Part shown: positions 7,612-16,400 of the stretch, piece after piece
Numbering within the stretch: position 1 is the stretch's first letter
How the letters are laid out: each line of letters begins with the position of its first letter
The notes under the pieces: model-generated
Told to the model about the DNA's origin: nothing
The model's input: the letters and a program-made list of their open reading frames with translations, nothing else
Database searches by the model: none
IMG/VR virus record: IMGVR_UViG_3300005827_000031
Span: 1-30,186 of that record
Direction: 5' to 3' (one strand)
Source: a virus
DNA: 30,186 nucleotides
Program-made: the position numbers and the translations under genes

Positions 7612-7642
7612 GGGGCCGCCTCGCGAGGGGCGGCCCCTCTTC
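7612..7642 (+). terminator. Terminator-like hairpin between capsid and tail modules
   Basis: GGGGCCGCC (7612-7620) pairs perfectly with GGCGGCCCC (7629-7637) around an 8-base loop. TCTTC follows (7638-7642). The very stable GC stem right after the cement gene stop fits an intrinsic terminator, but the T-tract is weak. It may be leaky, lowering tail relative to capsid expression. The next gene has its own ribosome site (GAAGGAG) shortly after. Confidence 0.6.
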
Positions 7643-7660
7643 AAAGAAGGAGCGAGACAG

Positions 7661-7969
7661 ATGCTTTTCCTGGTGAACGACAGGTTTTTCGACTCGACGG
7701 AGTGCAAGACCTACTACGAGGGCGAGTCCTACTCCCCCGGCGAGGACGTCCTGAAGCGGATTGCGGGGCACTTCTTCCGCCACGCCACCCCGATCGACGC
7801 CGAGGCCAAGGCCGCGGTGGCTGCCTTCCAGAGCCCCGCAGAGGCCGACGACCTCATGGCGAAGACCAAGCCCGACCTCATGGTGATGGCTGAGGGCCTC
7901 GGGATCCAGGTCGGCGCCAACGACAGCAAGGCGAAGATCATCGACGCCATCAAGGCAGCCAGGGATTAG
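7661..7969 (+). CDS. Small virion or head-completion protein with a SAP/HeH-like C-terminus
   Basis: A 102-residue protein between cement and adaptor genes. The N-terminal half (LFLVNDRFFDS, SPGEDVLKRIAGHFF) looks like a small beta/alpha unit. The last 35 residues (KPDLMVMAEGLGIQVGAND then KAKIIDAIKAA) have the helix-extended loop-helix pattern of SAP/HeH nucleic-acid-binding domains, often found in phage head-tail proteins. ATG 7661 has a purine-rich ribosome site (GAAGGAG) about 8 bases upstream. Only 3 bases separate its stop from the adaptor gene. Exact role unknown. Confidence 0.6.
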   Translation: MLFLVNDRFFDSTECKTYYEGESYSPGEDVLKRIAGHFFRHATPIDAEAKAAVAAFQSPAEADDLMAKTKPDLMVMAEGLGIQVGANDSKAKIIDAIKAARD

Positions 7970-7972
7970 GCC

Positions 7973-8539
7973 GTGGCGGTCGTCTACAGCTCCTCGTGGG
8001 TGGAAATCTGCAACGCGGCGCTGGGGCGGCTCGGCAAGGGCACCATCGCGGACCTCGACGAGGGATCTGCCCTTGCCCGCTACTGCAACCTGTACCTCGG
8101 TCAGGCGATCGAGGAGATCTACTCCCTTTTCGACTGGACCGTGGGCAGGACGCGGGCAGCGCTCAACCAGCTCGTCGCCGTCCCTGCTTTCGGCCCCGCA
8201 TACTTCTACCAGCTCCCGAGCGACCTCGTGCGGGTCATCTCGGTCGACGCCGGCGACAGCGCATGGAGCATCGAGGGAGACAGGCTGGCTACCGACGCCG
8301 ACGCCGTCTACCTGACCTACCTGGCCCGGCCAGCGGATCCGGCGAAGCTCCCTGGCTACATGAAGAAGGCCATATCGACGAGGCTCGCCCTCTGCCTCAC
8401 CACCCCCATGACCTCCTCGGAGACCCTTTCCGCTCGCATCCTCAAGGACGACCGGGACGCGGTTGACGAGGCGATCGCCTCCGACGCGAGGCGCACCCAG
8501 GACCAGGACCAGCAGCCCTGGTACACGGAGATCAGGTAG
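7973..8539 (+). CDS. Tail adaptor (T7 gp11 / tail tubular protein A-like)
   Basis: The 188-residue product has the typical start of the podovirus adaptor family (EICNAALGRLGKGTIADLDE), then GSALARYCNLYLGQAIEEIY. The FDWTVGRTRAAL segment and the FYQLPSDLVRVISV strand also fit. Such proteins form the ring joining the portal to the nozzle. It starts with GTG 7973 three bases after the previous stop. Its TAG (8537-8539) overlaps the GTG start of the nozzle gene, as expected for two proteins made in matched amounts. Length is normal for the family. Confidence 0.85.
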   Translation: MAVVYSSSWVEICNAALGRLGKGTIADLDEGSALARYCNLYLGQAIEEIYSLFDWTVGRTRAALNQLVAVPAFGPAYFYQLPSDLVRVISVDAGDSAWSIEGDRLATDADAVYLTYLARPADPAKLPGYMKKAISTRLALCLTTPMTSSETLSARILKDDRDAVDEAIASDARRTQDQDQQPWYTEIR

Positions 8540-10284
8540 TGTCCTTCACGACCCTCATCCAGAACGCATTCTCTGGCGGGGAGCTTTCCCCGCTCCTCGA
8601 GGGAAGGATCGATCTCTCCGCGTACCGCGGAGGCGCCCGGATCATGGAGAATTTCCTCCCGATGAGGCAGGGCCCGCTTCGCCGCCGGCCCGGGAGCTAC
8701 CACGCGGGCGAGACCAGACGGATCTCCCCCCTCGATCCCACCCTCAAGGCCAGGCTGGTCGAGTTCATCGACACCTCGGGAGCGAACTGGGTGATCGAGC
8801 TCACCGACCTCAAGGCCCGGGTCTTCAGCCTGGCCACCCATGCGGTCGTGGGCGCTCCCACCGAGCTGGTGACGACGATCACCGAGGCCGAGCTGTTCCA
8901 GGCTCGATACGCCCTCAACGCCGGATCCCTCTGGATCACCCACCACAACCACAAGGTGCAGCGGATCGACTACAACATCGGGACGGCGACCTGGTCGATA
9001 AGCGAGCCGACATTCACCGGGGTGACCTTCGATTCCGCCACGAATTATCCAGCCGTCTGCGCTTTCCACGCCGGCAGGCTCCTCCTCGCCGCGACCGACA
9101 CCGCTCCCACCGGGATCTGGCTCTCGTGCGCGCCTGACTCCACGACGGGAGCCGACCGATACACCGACTTCACGATCGGGACCACCGCGGAGGCCGCCAT
9201 ATTCCTCATGGAAAGCAACATGGGCGGGACCGCGATCCGCTGGGCGATGTCAGCGCGGAAGGCGATCCTCGCCACCTCGCGCATGACCTGGGCAGAAACC
9301 GACGCATCGAAGCCCACCCCTGCCGACTTCGACCTCGACGGAGTGGCCTACGGTGGTTCCGCCGACGTCCAGGGGGCCCATGCCGACAACATGATGGCCT
9401 ACGTATCCGCCAACGGGAAGGCCCTCAGGATCATGATCTTCAGCCTCGAGTCGGGCGGATGGCAGGACATCGAGATCACCAGGGCCTGCGAGCACATCCT
9501 CAAGCCAGGGATCATCGATCTTCGGGTACAGACCGACCCGGAGACGATCATCTGGCTCGTGCGGAGCGACGGGGCCCTTGTCTCGATGATAGTAGACACC
9601 ACCGACTCGATCGTCGCAGGCTCGCGTCACGTCATGGGCGGAGGTGGAATCGTCGAGTCCATCGCGGTGGTCCGGGGCCAGAATGGAGACGAGATCTGGC
9701 TGTCGGTGCTCCGCGGGGAAACCAGGTCGATCGAATACATGTACTTCAGGCAGGACACGGACATCTCCTGCCTCCACTTCGTTGACGACGGCCTGGCGCT
9801 GGCCCAGGGGAGCACCACCATAACCGGGCTAGCGCACCTCGAGGGGGCCGTGGTCGCAGCGGCTGGAGACGGGGCCACCCTTCCGCTGAAGACGGTGAGC
9901 GGGGGGTCTGTGACCTACGACAGGGCAGTCTATGACCTCCACATCGGCCACCCGTTCAGCTCGACGCTCCTCATGGTGCGGCCAGAAGTGCCGGCGCAGG
10001 GGACGAGCCAGGGGAAGAAGAAGCGGATCGAGGAGATCACGCTCCGGCTCTTCAACTCGGCGGGAGGGAGCATCGGCCAGACTATGGATGGGATCGAGCC
10101 GATGATCTACCTCGTCTCCGGGACCTACACCTACGGGACCTCCCCTGGTCTCTACACAGGGGACATCAAGGTCGACTTCTCGGGCCGGGTGGACGAGGAC
10201 GCCGACGTCTACATAGTGCAGGAGGACCCGATGCCGCTCACCCTCCTCGCCACGATGACGAAGATCGCCATCATGGAGGTCTAG
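8539..10284 (+). CDS. Tail nozzle (T7 gp12 / tail tubular protein B-like)
   Basis: A 581-residue protein with the hallmark N-terminus of the podovirus nozzle family: FSGGELSPLLEGRIDLSAY, then NFLPMRQGPLRRRPGSY. The rest is beta-rich, with repeated strands as expected for a propeller-like tail tube end. Examples are LWITHHNHKVQRIDY, the GRLLLAATD strand and the late MIYLVSGTYTYG. It attaches to the adaptor ring and carries the tail fibres. Length is a little shorter than T7 gp12 (794 residues) but usual for BPP-1-like phages. GTG start at 8539 is inside the adaptor stop codon. Confidence 0.85.
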   Translation: MSFTTLIQNAFSGGELSPLLEGRIDLSAYRGGARIMENFLPMRQGPLRRRPGSYHAGETRRISPLDPTLKARLVEFIDTSGANWVIELTDLKARVFSLATHAVVGAPTELVTTITEAELFQARYALNAGSLWITHHNHKVQRIDYNIGTATWSISEPTFTGVTFDSATNYPAVCAFHAGRLLLAATDTAPTGIWLSCAPDSTTGADRYTDFTIGTTAEAAIFLMESNMGGTAIRWAMSARKAILATSRMTWAETDASKPTPADFDLDGVAYGGSADVQGAHADNMMAYVSANGKALRIMIFSLESGGWQDIEITRACEHILKPGIIDLRVQTDPETIIWLVRSDGALVSMIVDTTDSIVAGSRHVMGGGGIVESIAVVRGQNGDEIWLSVLRGETRSIEYMYFRQDTDISCLHFVDDGLALAQGSTTITGLAHLEGAVVAAAGDGATLPLKTVSGGSVTYDRAVYDLHIGHPFSSTLLMVRPEVPAQGTSQGKKKRIEEITLRLFNSAGGSIGQTMDGIEPMIYLVSGTYTYGTSPGLYTGDIKVDFSGRVDEDADVYIVQEDPMPLTLLATMTKIAIMEV

Positions 10285-10285
10285 A

Positions 10286-11248
10286 ATGGTCCTCGAGACC
10301 CTCGGCATCATCAGCTTCGGGCTGAACCTCTTCAACTCGATCCTGGGAGCCAACGCCTCGGCGAAGGCCCAGGCGCTGCAGGACCAGCAGAACAAGCTCA
10401 ACCTCAAGGCGCAGAAGTTCGGCATCGAGGACCAGCTCAGGCAGACGGACGTAGCTATCACCGAGGCGACGAGCGCGGTCGGGTCCTACGAGTCGTTCCT
10501 CGACTGGTTCGGAGGGACGAAGGCTGCGGCGGGAGGTGCTTTTGACGGCCTGTCCCTCGCCGACGCCACCCCCGACGCGATGAAGAAGAAGGAGACCCGG
10601 AGCGCCTTCGAACAGATCTACAACAACTTCGCGGTCAACGACGTCGTGGCGGGGGCCACTGGACGGATCGGGGGAGCGCAGACCTCGATGGGCCAGACGG
10701 CCCTTAGCGCGCTCGACACCCTCACCGGGACCGTCTCCCAGGCCAGCGAGGAACTCGCGATCTATAGGACCGGGCTCGAGAACCTCAAGCTCTCGAAGCA
10801 GGGGCTCGAGTCGGTCCTCGCCGACATCAATTCCATGCTCACCGACGACGGTGGCGGCACCGCATCCGGCGATGAAACGACTCCTCCCGTTGAAACGGGA
10901 ACGGACAAGGTGGGGACAACCGGGACTGACGCCAAGACGGACGAACAGAAGGCCTCGCAGGCTCAGGCCCAGGCCAGCGCCCAGGCAGCCGTGGCTTCAA
11001 CCGACTCGGCCCAGAAGCTCGCCCAGGTTGACTACTCCATGAACCCGACGAATCCTAACCTCGACGTCCTGGCCCAGCTCGCCGAGCAGATGGCGCAGAA
11101 GGCTCGGGAAAAGGCCCCGTCATCTGGAGGCCCGGCAGCGAGCCCGGGGAATGTCCTGGTCTCTGGGGCCGGTCTCGAGGGCGGAGGGACTGTCGAAATA
11201 GGTAGCGGTAGCGACGTACTCAACGGGAACGACGGAGGGCACTGGTAA
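10286..11248 (+). CDS. Internal virion / ejection protein, small
   Basis: A 320-residue protein in the slot for internal virion proteins after the nozzle. Residues about 5-25 are hydrophobic (LGIISFGLNLFNSILGANA), then comes a Gln/Ala-rich coiled-coil region (AKAQALQDQQNKLNLKAQK). The middle carries further helices (LAIYRTGLENLKLSKQGLE). The C-terminal third is low-complexity, rich in Thr, Gly, Gln and Ala, with a repeated AQAQASAQAAVA pattern. Such a build is common for proteins that leave the head with the DNA and help cross the envelope. The specific T7 counterpart (gp14-like) is inference. ATG 10286 has GGAGG at 10275-10279; its TAA overlaps the next ATG. Confidence 0.6.
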   Translation: MVLETLGIISFGLNLFNSILGANASAKAQALQDQQNKLNLKAQKFGIEDQLRQTDVAITEATSAVGSYESFLDWFGGTKAAAGGAFDGLSLADATPDAMKKKETRSAFEQIYNNFAVNDVVAGATGRIGGAQTSMGQTALSALDTLTGTVSQASEELAIYRTGLENLKLSKQGLESVLADINSMLTDDGGGTASGDETTPPVETGTDKVGTTGTDAKTDEQKASQAQAQASAQAAVASTDSAQKLAQVDYSMNPTNPNLDVLAQLAEQMAQKAREKAPSSGGPAASPGNVLVSGAGLEGGGTVEIGSGSDVLNGNDGGHW

Positions 11249-13416
11249 TGGGAATCACCCTTCTGGACTACTCGCCCATCTACCGCTCGCTCCAGTCGAG
11301 GGCCTACGCCGACAGGGCGAGCCTGATGCCAGAGCAGAACGACATCAACCGCCAGTTCGCCAAGCTCCAGAGCGAGGAGCGAACCCGCCAGGCCATCACG
11401 GGGATCGCGGAATCCGGCCTCGCGCTCGCCAAGGGCGTCTACGGGATCATGGAGCAGGGCGAGATGGAGAAGGCCAAGGCCGCCACCTACCAGATGCGCC
11501 TTCGGCTCGAGGACCAGTACAAGAGCGACGTCTACAACAACAAGCTCACCCCCGTCACCGCGGAGGACGGATCGGTTAGATTCGAGGAGTCCCCCGAGAC
11601 CAAGAGCATGATGGAGGGATTCCGGGCCGAGATCGGCGAGAGATTCAAGGGATTCTCCCGGGTCGCGGGATGGGCGACCGCGCAGGTCGAGGGGGCCTAC
11701 CAGCAGGCCCACGAGTGGGCACTCGGGCAGAAGTACTCCCAGGCCACCGAGGACCGGCAGAAGGCCTTCCTCTCCAACCTGGGCGAGGCCATCAAGGCAG
11801 GGGTCAGCGAGGGAAACTATGCCCCCGTCCAGGCCCAGATCGAGCAGGCCACGTACCTCACTCCGGAGAAGAAGGCCCTCGCGGAGAAGGCCGCCTACTA
11901 CCAGGTGGACTATGGGATCGCGAAGAACAAGGTCCTCGCCATCGGGGTGAAGTCGGGAATCGACGAGGGCCTGGCAGCGGTGGACGGGCTCAAGGGCTTC
12001 GAGCCCACCGACATCGACCAGATGAAGAAGGACCTCGCCACCCAGGAGAAGGAGCTCGACTCAGCCACGAAGGGCTCCTACCTCAAGACCTTCCAGGACA
12101 GGCTGAAGAACGGAGACACGGTCGAGTCCATCCGCTCCGACCTCCAGGCCGCCCCGATCCCCCCTGACCGGAAGGCGAAGGCGATGGCCGAGGTGGACAA
12201 TCTCCAGACGGCGCTCTCATCGATCAACGCCTACGAGCTCTACAACCAGGACCGGGACGACCCCTCCAAGCTGATGCTGGACTACAAGAGGATCAAGAAC
12301 GGGGACATGCGGGACAGCTTCGCTGGCATCGACAAGGCCCACAAGGCCGTCCTCGACATGTTCGAGGAGCGCCTCGGAATCGTATCGCCGAAGCCAGCTA
12401 CGGCCGCGGAGAAGAAGGAAACAGCCGACAGGATGCTCGACTACACCTTCGAATCCTATTCCCAGGGCCAGATCGACTTCGCCAACGCCAAGAGCCTCAC
12501 CGAGATGTACGGGGCCCAGGCGAACCCGGGCAAGATGGGGACCTACATGGGGAAGCTGAAGACGCTGGTCCCCAGCCAGTACAAGGAGATGTTCTCCAAG
12601 CTCGATTCTGTCGCCGCGTCGACCTACCTTTCCAGCATCGGAAAGAAGGACGACAAGGACCTCACCGCGGAGCAACGCCTCAAGCTCGGGGAGCTGCAGG
12701 GATACATGGCCGGGCTCGCCCTCGACATTGTGCAGGAGTCGAAGAAGGACGGGATGACCCCGGCGATCCTCGGGGAGAGGATCAACGGAGTAGTCCAGAC
12801 CTACCTGGGGAAGGAATACACGATCCTACGCGAGGGCATCATCGAGAAGGGAAAGGTGTTCGGACTCTTCGGAGGCCAGACGGTTGACGAGGGCGCCGCG
12901 CGGTTCCAGGCGCTCCTCGACTCGAAGAGCTCGATGGTCCAGGACCTCGTCTTCCAGGATACCAACGGAGAGACCCGCTACGCGCCTGGGGCGAAGGAAA
13001 AGCTCCAGGCCCTCTACGACTACCAGCAGGGCAGGGCCGAGGCCGCCCTCGGGACCAAGCTTGTCCGCAACCTCGAGCGGGACGGGCAGGACGTGACGGC
13101 CCAGGCTGTCTTCAGCAACCCCGACACGAAGGTCGACTACCGCTTCAGGGCCTCGGCGGATCAGAAGACGAGCGAGCTCCTCTACCGGACCCCGGGAGGT
13201 GGGTGGAAGCCCTACGTCGCAAAGTCTCCCCAGCCAGCCCCGAATCCAGCATCCCCAGCTCCTCCGACGGTATCCCTGGACAAGATAGCCTCAGGCCTCG
13301 CGGCCCTCACCCAGAAGAAACGGGCTTCTGCGATTCAGGCCTACATCGATTCGGGAACGGTCACCGAGGAAGACCTCCAGAAGCTCGGCTACAAGCTCGA
13401 CGGGAGCACGTGGTGA
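11248..13416 (+). CDS. Internal virion / ejection protein, mid-size (gp15-like)
   Basis: A 722-residue, nearly all-helical protein, likely an internal virion protein ejected with the genome, analogous to T7 gp15. The region around residues 140-260 has the pattern typical of such proteins (FKGFSRVAGWATAQVEGAY, LSNLGEAIKAGVSEGNY, ALAEKAAYYQVDYGIAKNK). The rest alternates charged helices. A short Pro-rich linker (about residues 658-675) precedes a compact C-terminal helical piece (LASGLAALTQKKRASAIQAY). No catalytic motif is evident. It starts within the stop of the preceding gene, and its TGA overlaps the GTG of the giant gene (13413-13416), so the three ejection proteins are translationally linked. 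Confidence 0.65.
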   Translation: MGITLLDYSPIYRSLQSRAYADRASLMPEQNDINRQFAKLQSEERTRQAITGIAESGLALAKGVYGIMEQGEMEKAKAATYQMRLRLEDQYKSDVYNNKLTPVTAEDGSVRFEESPETKSMMEGFRAEIGERFKGFSRVAGWATAQVEGAYQQAHEWALGQKYSQATEDRQKAFLSNLGEAIKAGVSEGNYAPVQAQIEQATYLTPEKKALAEKAAYYQVDYGIAKNKVLAIGVKSGIDEGLAAVDGLKGFEPTDIDQMKKDLATQEKELDSATKGSYLKTFQDRLKNGDTVESIRSDLQAAPIPPDRKAKAMAEVDNLQTALSSINAYELYNQDRDDPSKLMLDYKRIKNGDMRDSFAGIDKAHKAVLDMFEERLGIVSPKPATAAEKKETADRMLDYTFESYSQGQIDFANAKSLTEMYGAQANPGKMGTYMGKLKTLVPSQYKEMFSKLDSVAASTYLSSIGKKDDKDLTAEQRLKLGELQGYMAGLALDIVQESKKDGMTPAILGERINGVVQTYLGKEYTILREGIIEKGKVFGLFGGQTVDEGAARFQALLDSKSSMVQDLVFQDTNGETRYAPGAKEKLQALYDYQQGRAEAALGTKLVRNLERDGQDVTAQAVFSNPDTKVDYRFRASADQKTSELLYRTPGGGWKPYVAKSPQPAPNPASPAPPTVSLDKIASGLAALTQKKRASAIQAYIDSGTVTEEDLQKLGYKLDGSTW

Positions 13417-16400
13417 GCGACATCTTCGCGCAGATCCGCAGGGACGCGGCCTCCCCCCAGGCCGAGACCGACGCCACGAGGATCTTCGACAGGATCCGAG
13501 CCGACGCCGCGGCCGTGGGGCAGCAGCGCGAAGAGAACCTGAAGAAGTTCTCCTACACCCTACCCGTGGCGGACTGGGAGTACGGGATCATCAACAGGGC
13601 GATGCAGGTATCCCCCGACCCCGAGGGCACCGCGCACACCTGGGCCACGGCCGTCTCCTACTCGAGGTATTTCGACAAGCCCCTCGACGAGGTGATCAGG
13701 AACCTCGACTCCTATAACCAGTTCTGGCTCGGGAGGAAGTTCACCGCTCCGAAGGACAACTGGCAGGCGATCAACGACTCATTCCGAATCGGGCCCCTCC
13801 AGCTCCGACAGATGGAGCTCGCCACCCAGTGGCAGGACTCGGGCGGGAAGGACGAAGGCCTCAAGAAGCAGCTCGACGAGATCCAGGGACAGATCGATTC
13901 CCTCTCCGACAGCGCGCCCCGGCCCTTCCTGACCGAGGCACTGAAGTACGTCGGCCAGTCGGGTCCCTTCATGCTCCAGTCCGGGGCGGCGGCGGCGGCG
14001 TCCGGCGCGGCGATCGGAGGGGCGGCGACCCTCGCCATCGCGGGAAGCACGGGCACGGTGGCGTCGGGCGGACTCCTCGGGCCCGCGGCGGCGGCGGCCA
14101 TCGTCGGAGGGTTCACGGCGGCCGGCGCGGCGGCGGGATCCTTCACGGAGATGCTCAAGCTCACCCGGGGGCTCGAATACTATCGGATGAGGCAGAAGGG
14201 GATCAGGGACGACATCGCCCAGCCCCTCGCCTGGTCCTCGGGGATCTTCCAGAGCTACCTTGAGACCGCGCTCGGCAACATCCCCGGGGCCCTCTCCAAG
14301 CTCGGGGGAGTTCCCATCGAGACCATCTCGGCGAAGGTCATGCAGCGCCTCGCCGTTTCAGGGAAGTGGGGCGCCAGCCTCCAGGCCCTCGCCGGCTACA
14401 TGACGGAGAACCTCGAGGAGGGGATCACCGAGGGGGTCCAGCAGCTCACGAGCGCGGGAGCCGACGCCCTCGGGGCCGTCCTCCAGGGCTACGGGGTCGA
14501 GAAGGACAGCGCGGCGAAGGTGGCCGAAGACGTATGGCAGAACGCCAAGGGCGGGTTCATGGCCTCGATGCTCCTCGGGATCCCGGGGAACATAATCGAG
14601 TACAAGGGAAACGCCAACGAGGCGAAGCGGCTGAAGTTCCTCGCGGGGGAAACCACCCTCGACCAGTTCATCGCCCGGGGCCGGGAGTCGCCCCTCGTCG
14701 AGTCCCTGCCCGAGAAGCAGAAGACCGAGGCCCTTACGACCATTTACCAGGCGCAGCAGGCCCAGATGAAGGCGCGAGAGGCGGCCCTCGAGCCCAAGCC
14801 GGCACCGGGGGCCGAGGGCGCCACGGCCGTGCAGGCAGCCATCGAGCGGGTGCAGGGGAAGCTCTACACCGAGAAGCCCGCCGTGGTCGAGACCAACCAG
14901 GACGGGAGCACGAAGGAGATACTCCGCGCCGGCAACCCGAAGACGGGGGATTTCTATGGCCGAGTCGTCTACGCGAGGGCCGAGGACGGGAGCATAGAAG
15001 TCGACTCGGTCGAGGGCAGGAAGGACCTCCGCCCTGAGATCCTCCGCAGCCTCATCGAGAAGAATCCCGGGGTCGCCATCGAGTGGAACCCCACCTCCAG
15101 CGAGAACCGGGCCATCAGGGATCAGCTCGTCGCGGAGAACCCCCGCGGGCCCGAGGCCGGGCTCGCCTGGTTCGCCAGCGACGAGCCAGTCAAGGAACAG
15201 CTCACCCGGAACGAGTTCGTCCGCCAGATCAGGGATAGCATCGCAGACCCGGAGATCGGGGCCAAGGCCGAGGGGCTCCTTGCGTTCGCCGACGCCATGG
15301 CGAAGGCCAACGGCGAGTCCACCGACTCCATGCTCGGGACGCTCTTCGAGAGGCAGGCGATCACCAAGACCGGGGCCCTCGGCAACGGCCAGGCCGACGC
15401 GGGCATCGTGTTCCAAGACCGGGCGGGGACAGCCCTCGCTCCCGGATCGATCTCCCGGGACTCCCTCGGCCAGGTGAAGGCCCTGATCAAGGTCACGGAG
15501 GGCACCGACTTCACCGCCCTGGTCCATGAGTTCTTCCACGCGGCCGAACGGCTCTACCTCCGGGGCGACCAGGTGGCGGCCTTCGAGGAGGCGCTGGGCA
15601 AGGCCAGGGCAGACTGGCAGCGCGAGGACCTCGAGTTCCTCGCCGACCATTTCGAGACCTACCTGAAGGACGGGAATGCCCCCACGCCCGAGCTCGCCGG
15701 GGTGTTCCAGCGACTCGCCGAGGCCCTCGCCCGCTACGTCGAGGAGTTCAAGCGGATCGCCGCGCGCCATGGCAGTCGGTACCAGCTCACCCCCGAGCTC
15801 CGTTCGGCCTACGATTCCATGGTCCAGAACTCGGAAGCGCTGAAAACGGCCCGCCAAGGCGTCGAGAAAAGCAAGGTCGAGGAAAGCAACAATCGGGGCT
15901 CCGAAAGCAAGGCCCAGCCACAGGGCGCGGTCAAGGAGGAAGGATATTACGCCCTCCGATCACGCTTCGAGCGGGACGGGGCGAAGATGGGCAGGCAAGA
16001 GGCGATACTCACCCAGATCCAGCTCTACAAGGCGCAGATCGAGCACGGCAAGGCTGGGAATCCCGCCTTTAGCACGAAGGGCATCGAGGAGGAAATCAGG
16101 AAACTCGAAGCAGATCAGGGCAAGACCGAGCCCATGGAGATCTTCCACTCAGCCGACCCTGTGGACAGCAAAGATAGCGTATCGCTCGTAGTACTCCACA
16201 ATATCGATGCTGACCAGATCCCAAAGATCGATGAATTCGGCGGCCTTCCTATGCCATCGATCGCCATTACCCGGCCAGATATCGACTTCACCCAGTTCGG
16301 GGACTCAACTCTCATCGCGGATCCCAAAGTTGCCCGGGAGGCCCTCGAGCAAAAGCGCCTCTACGACCGGGACATCTGGAGCCCAACGGTCCCCGAGCCG

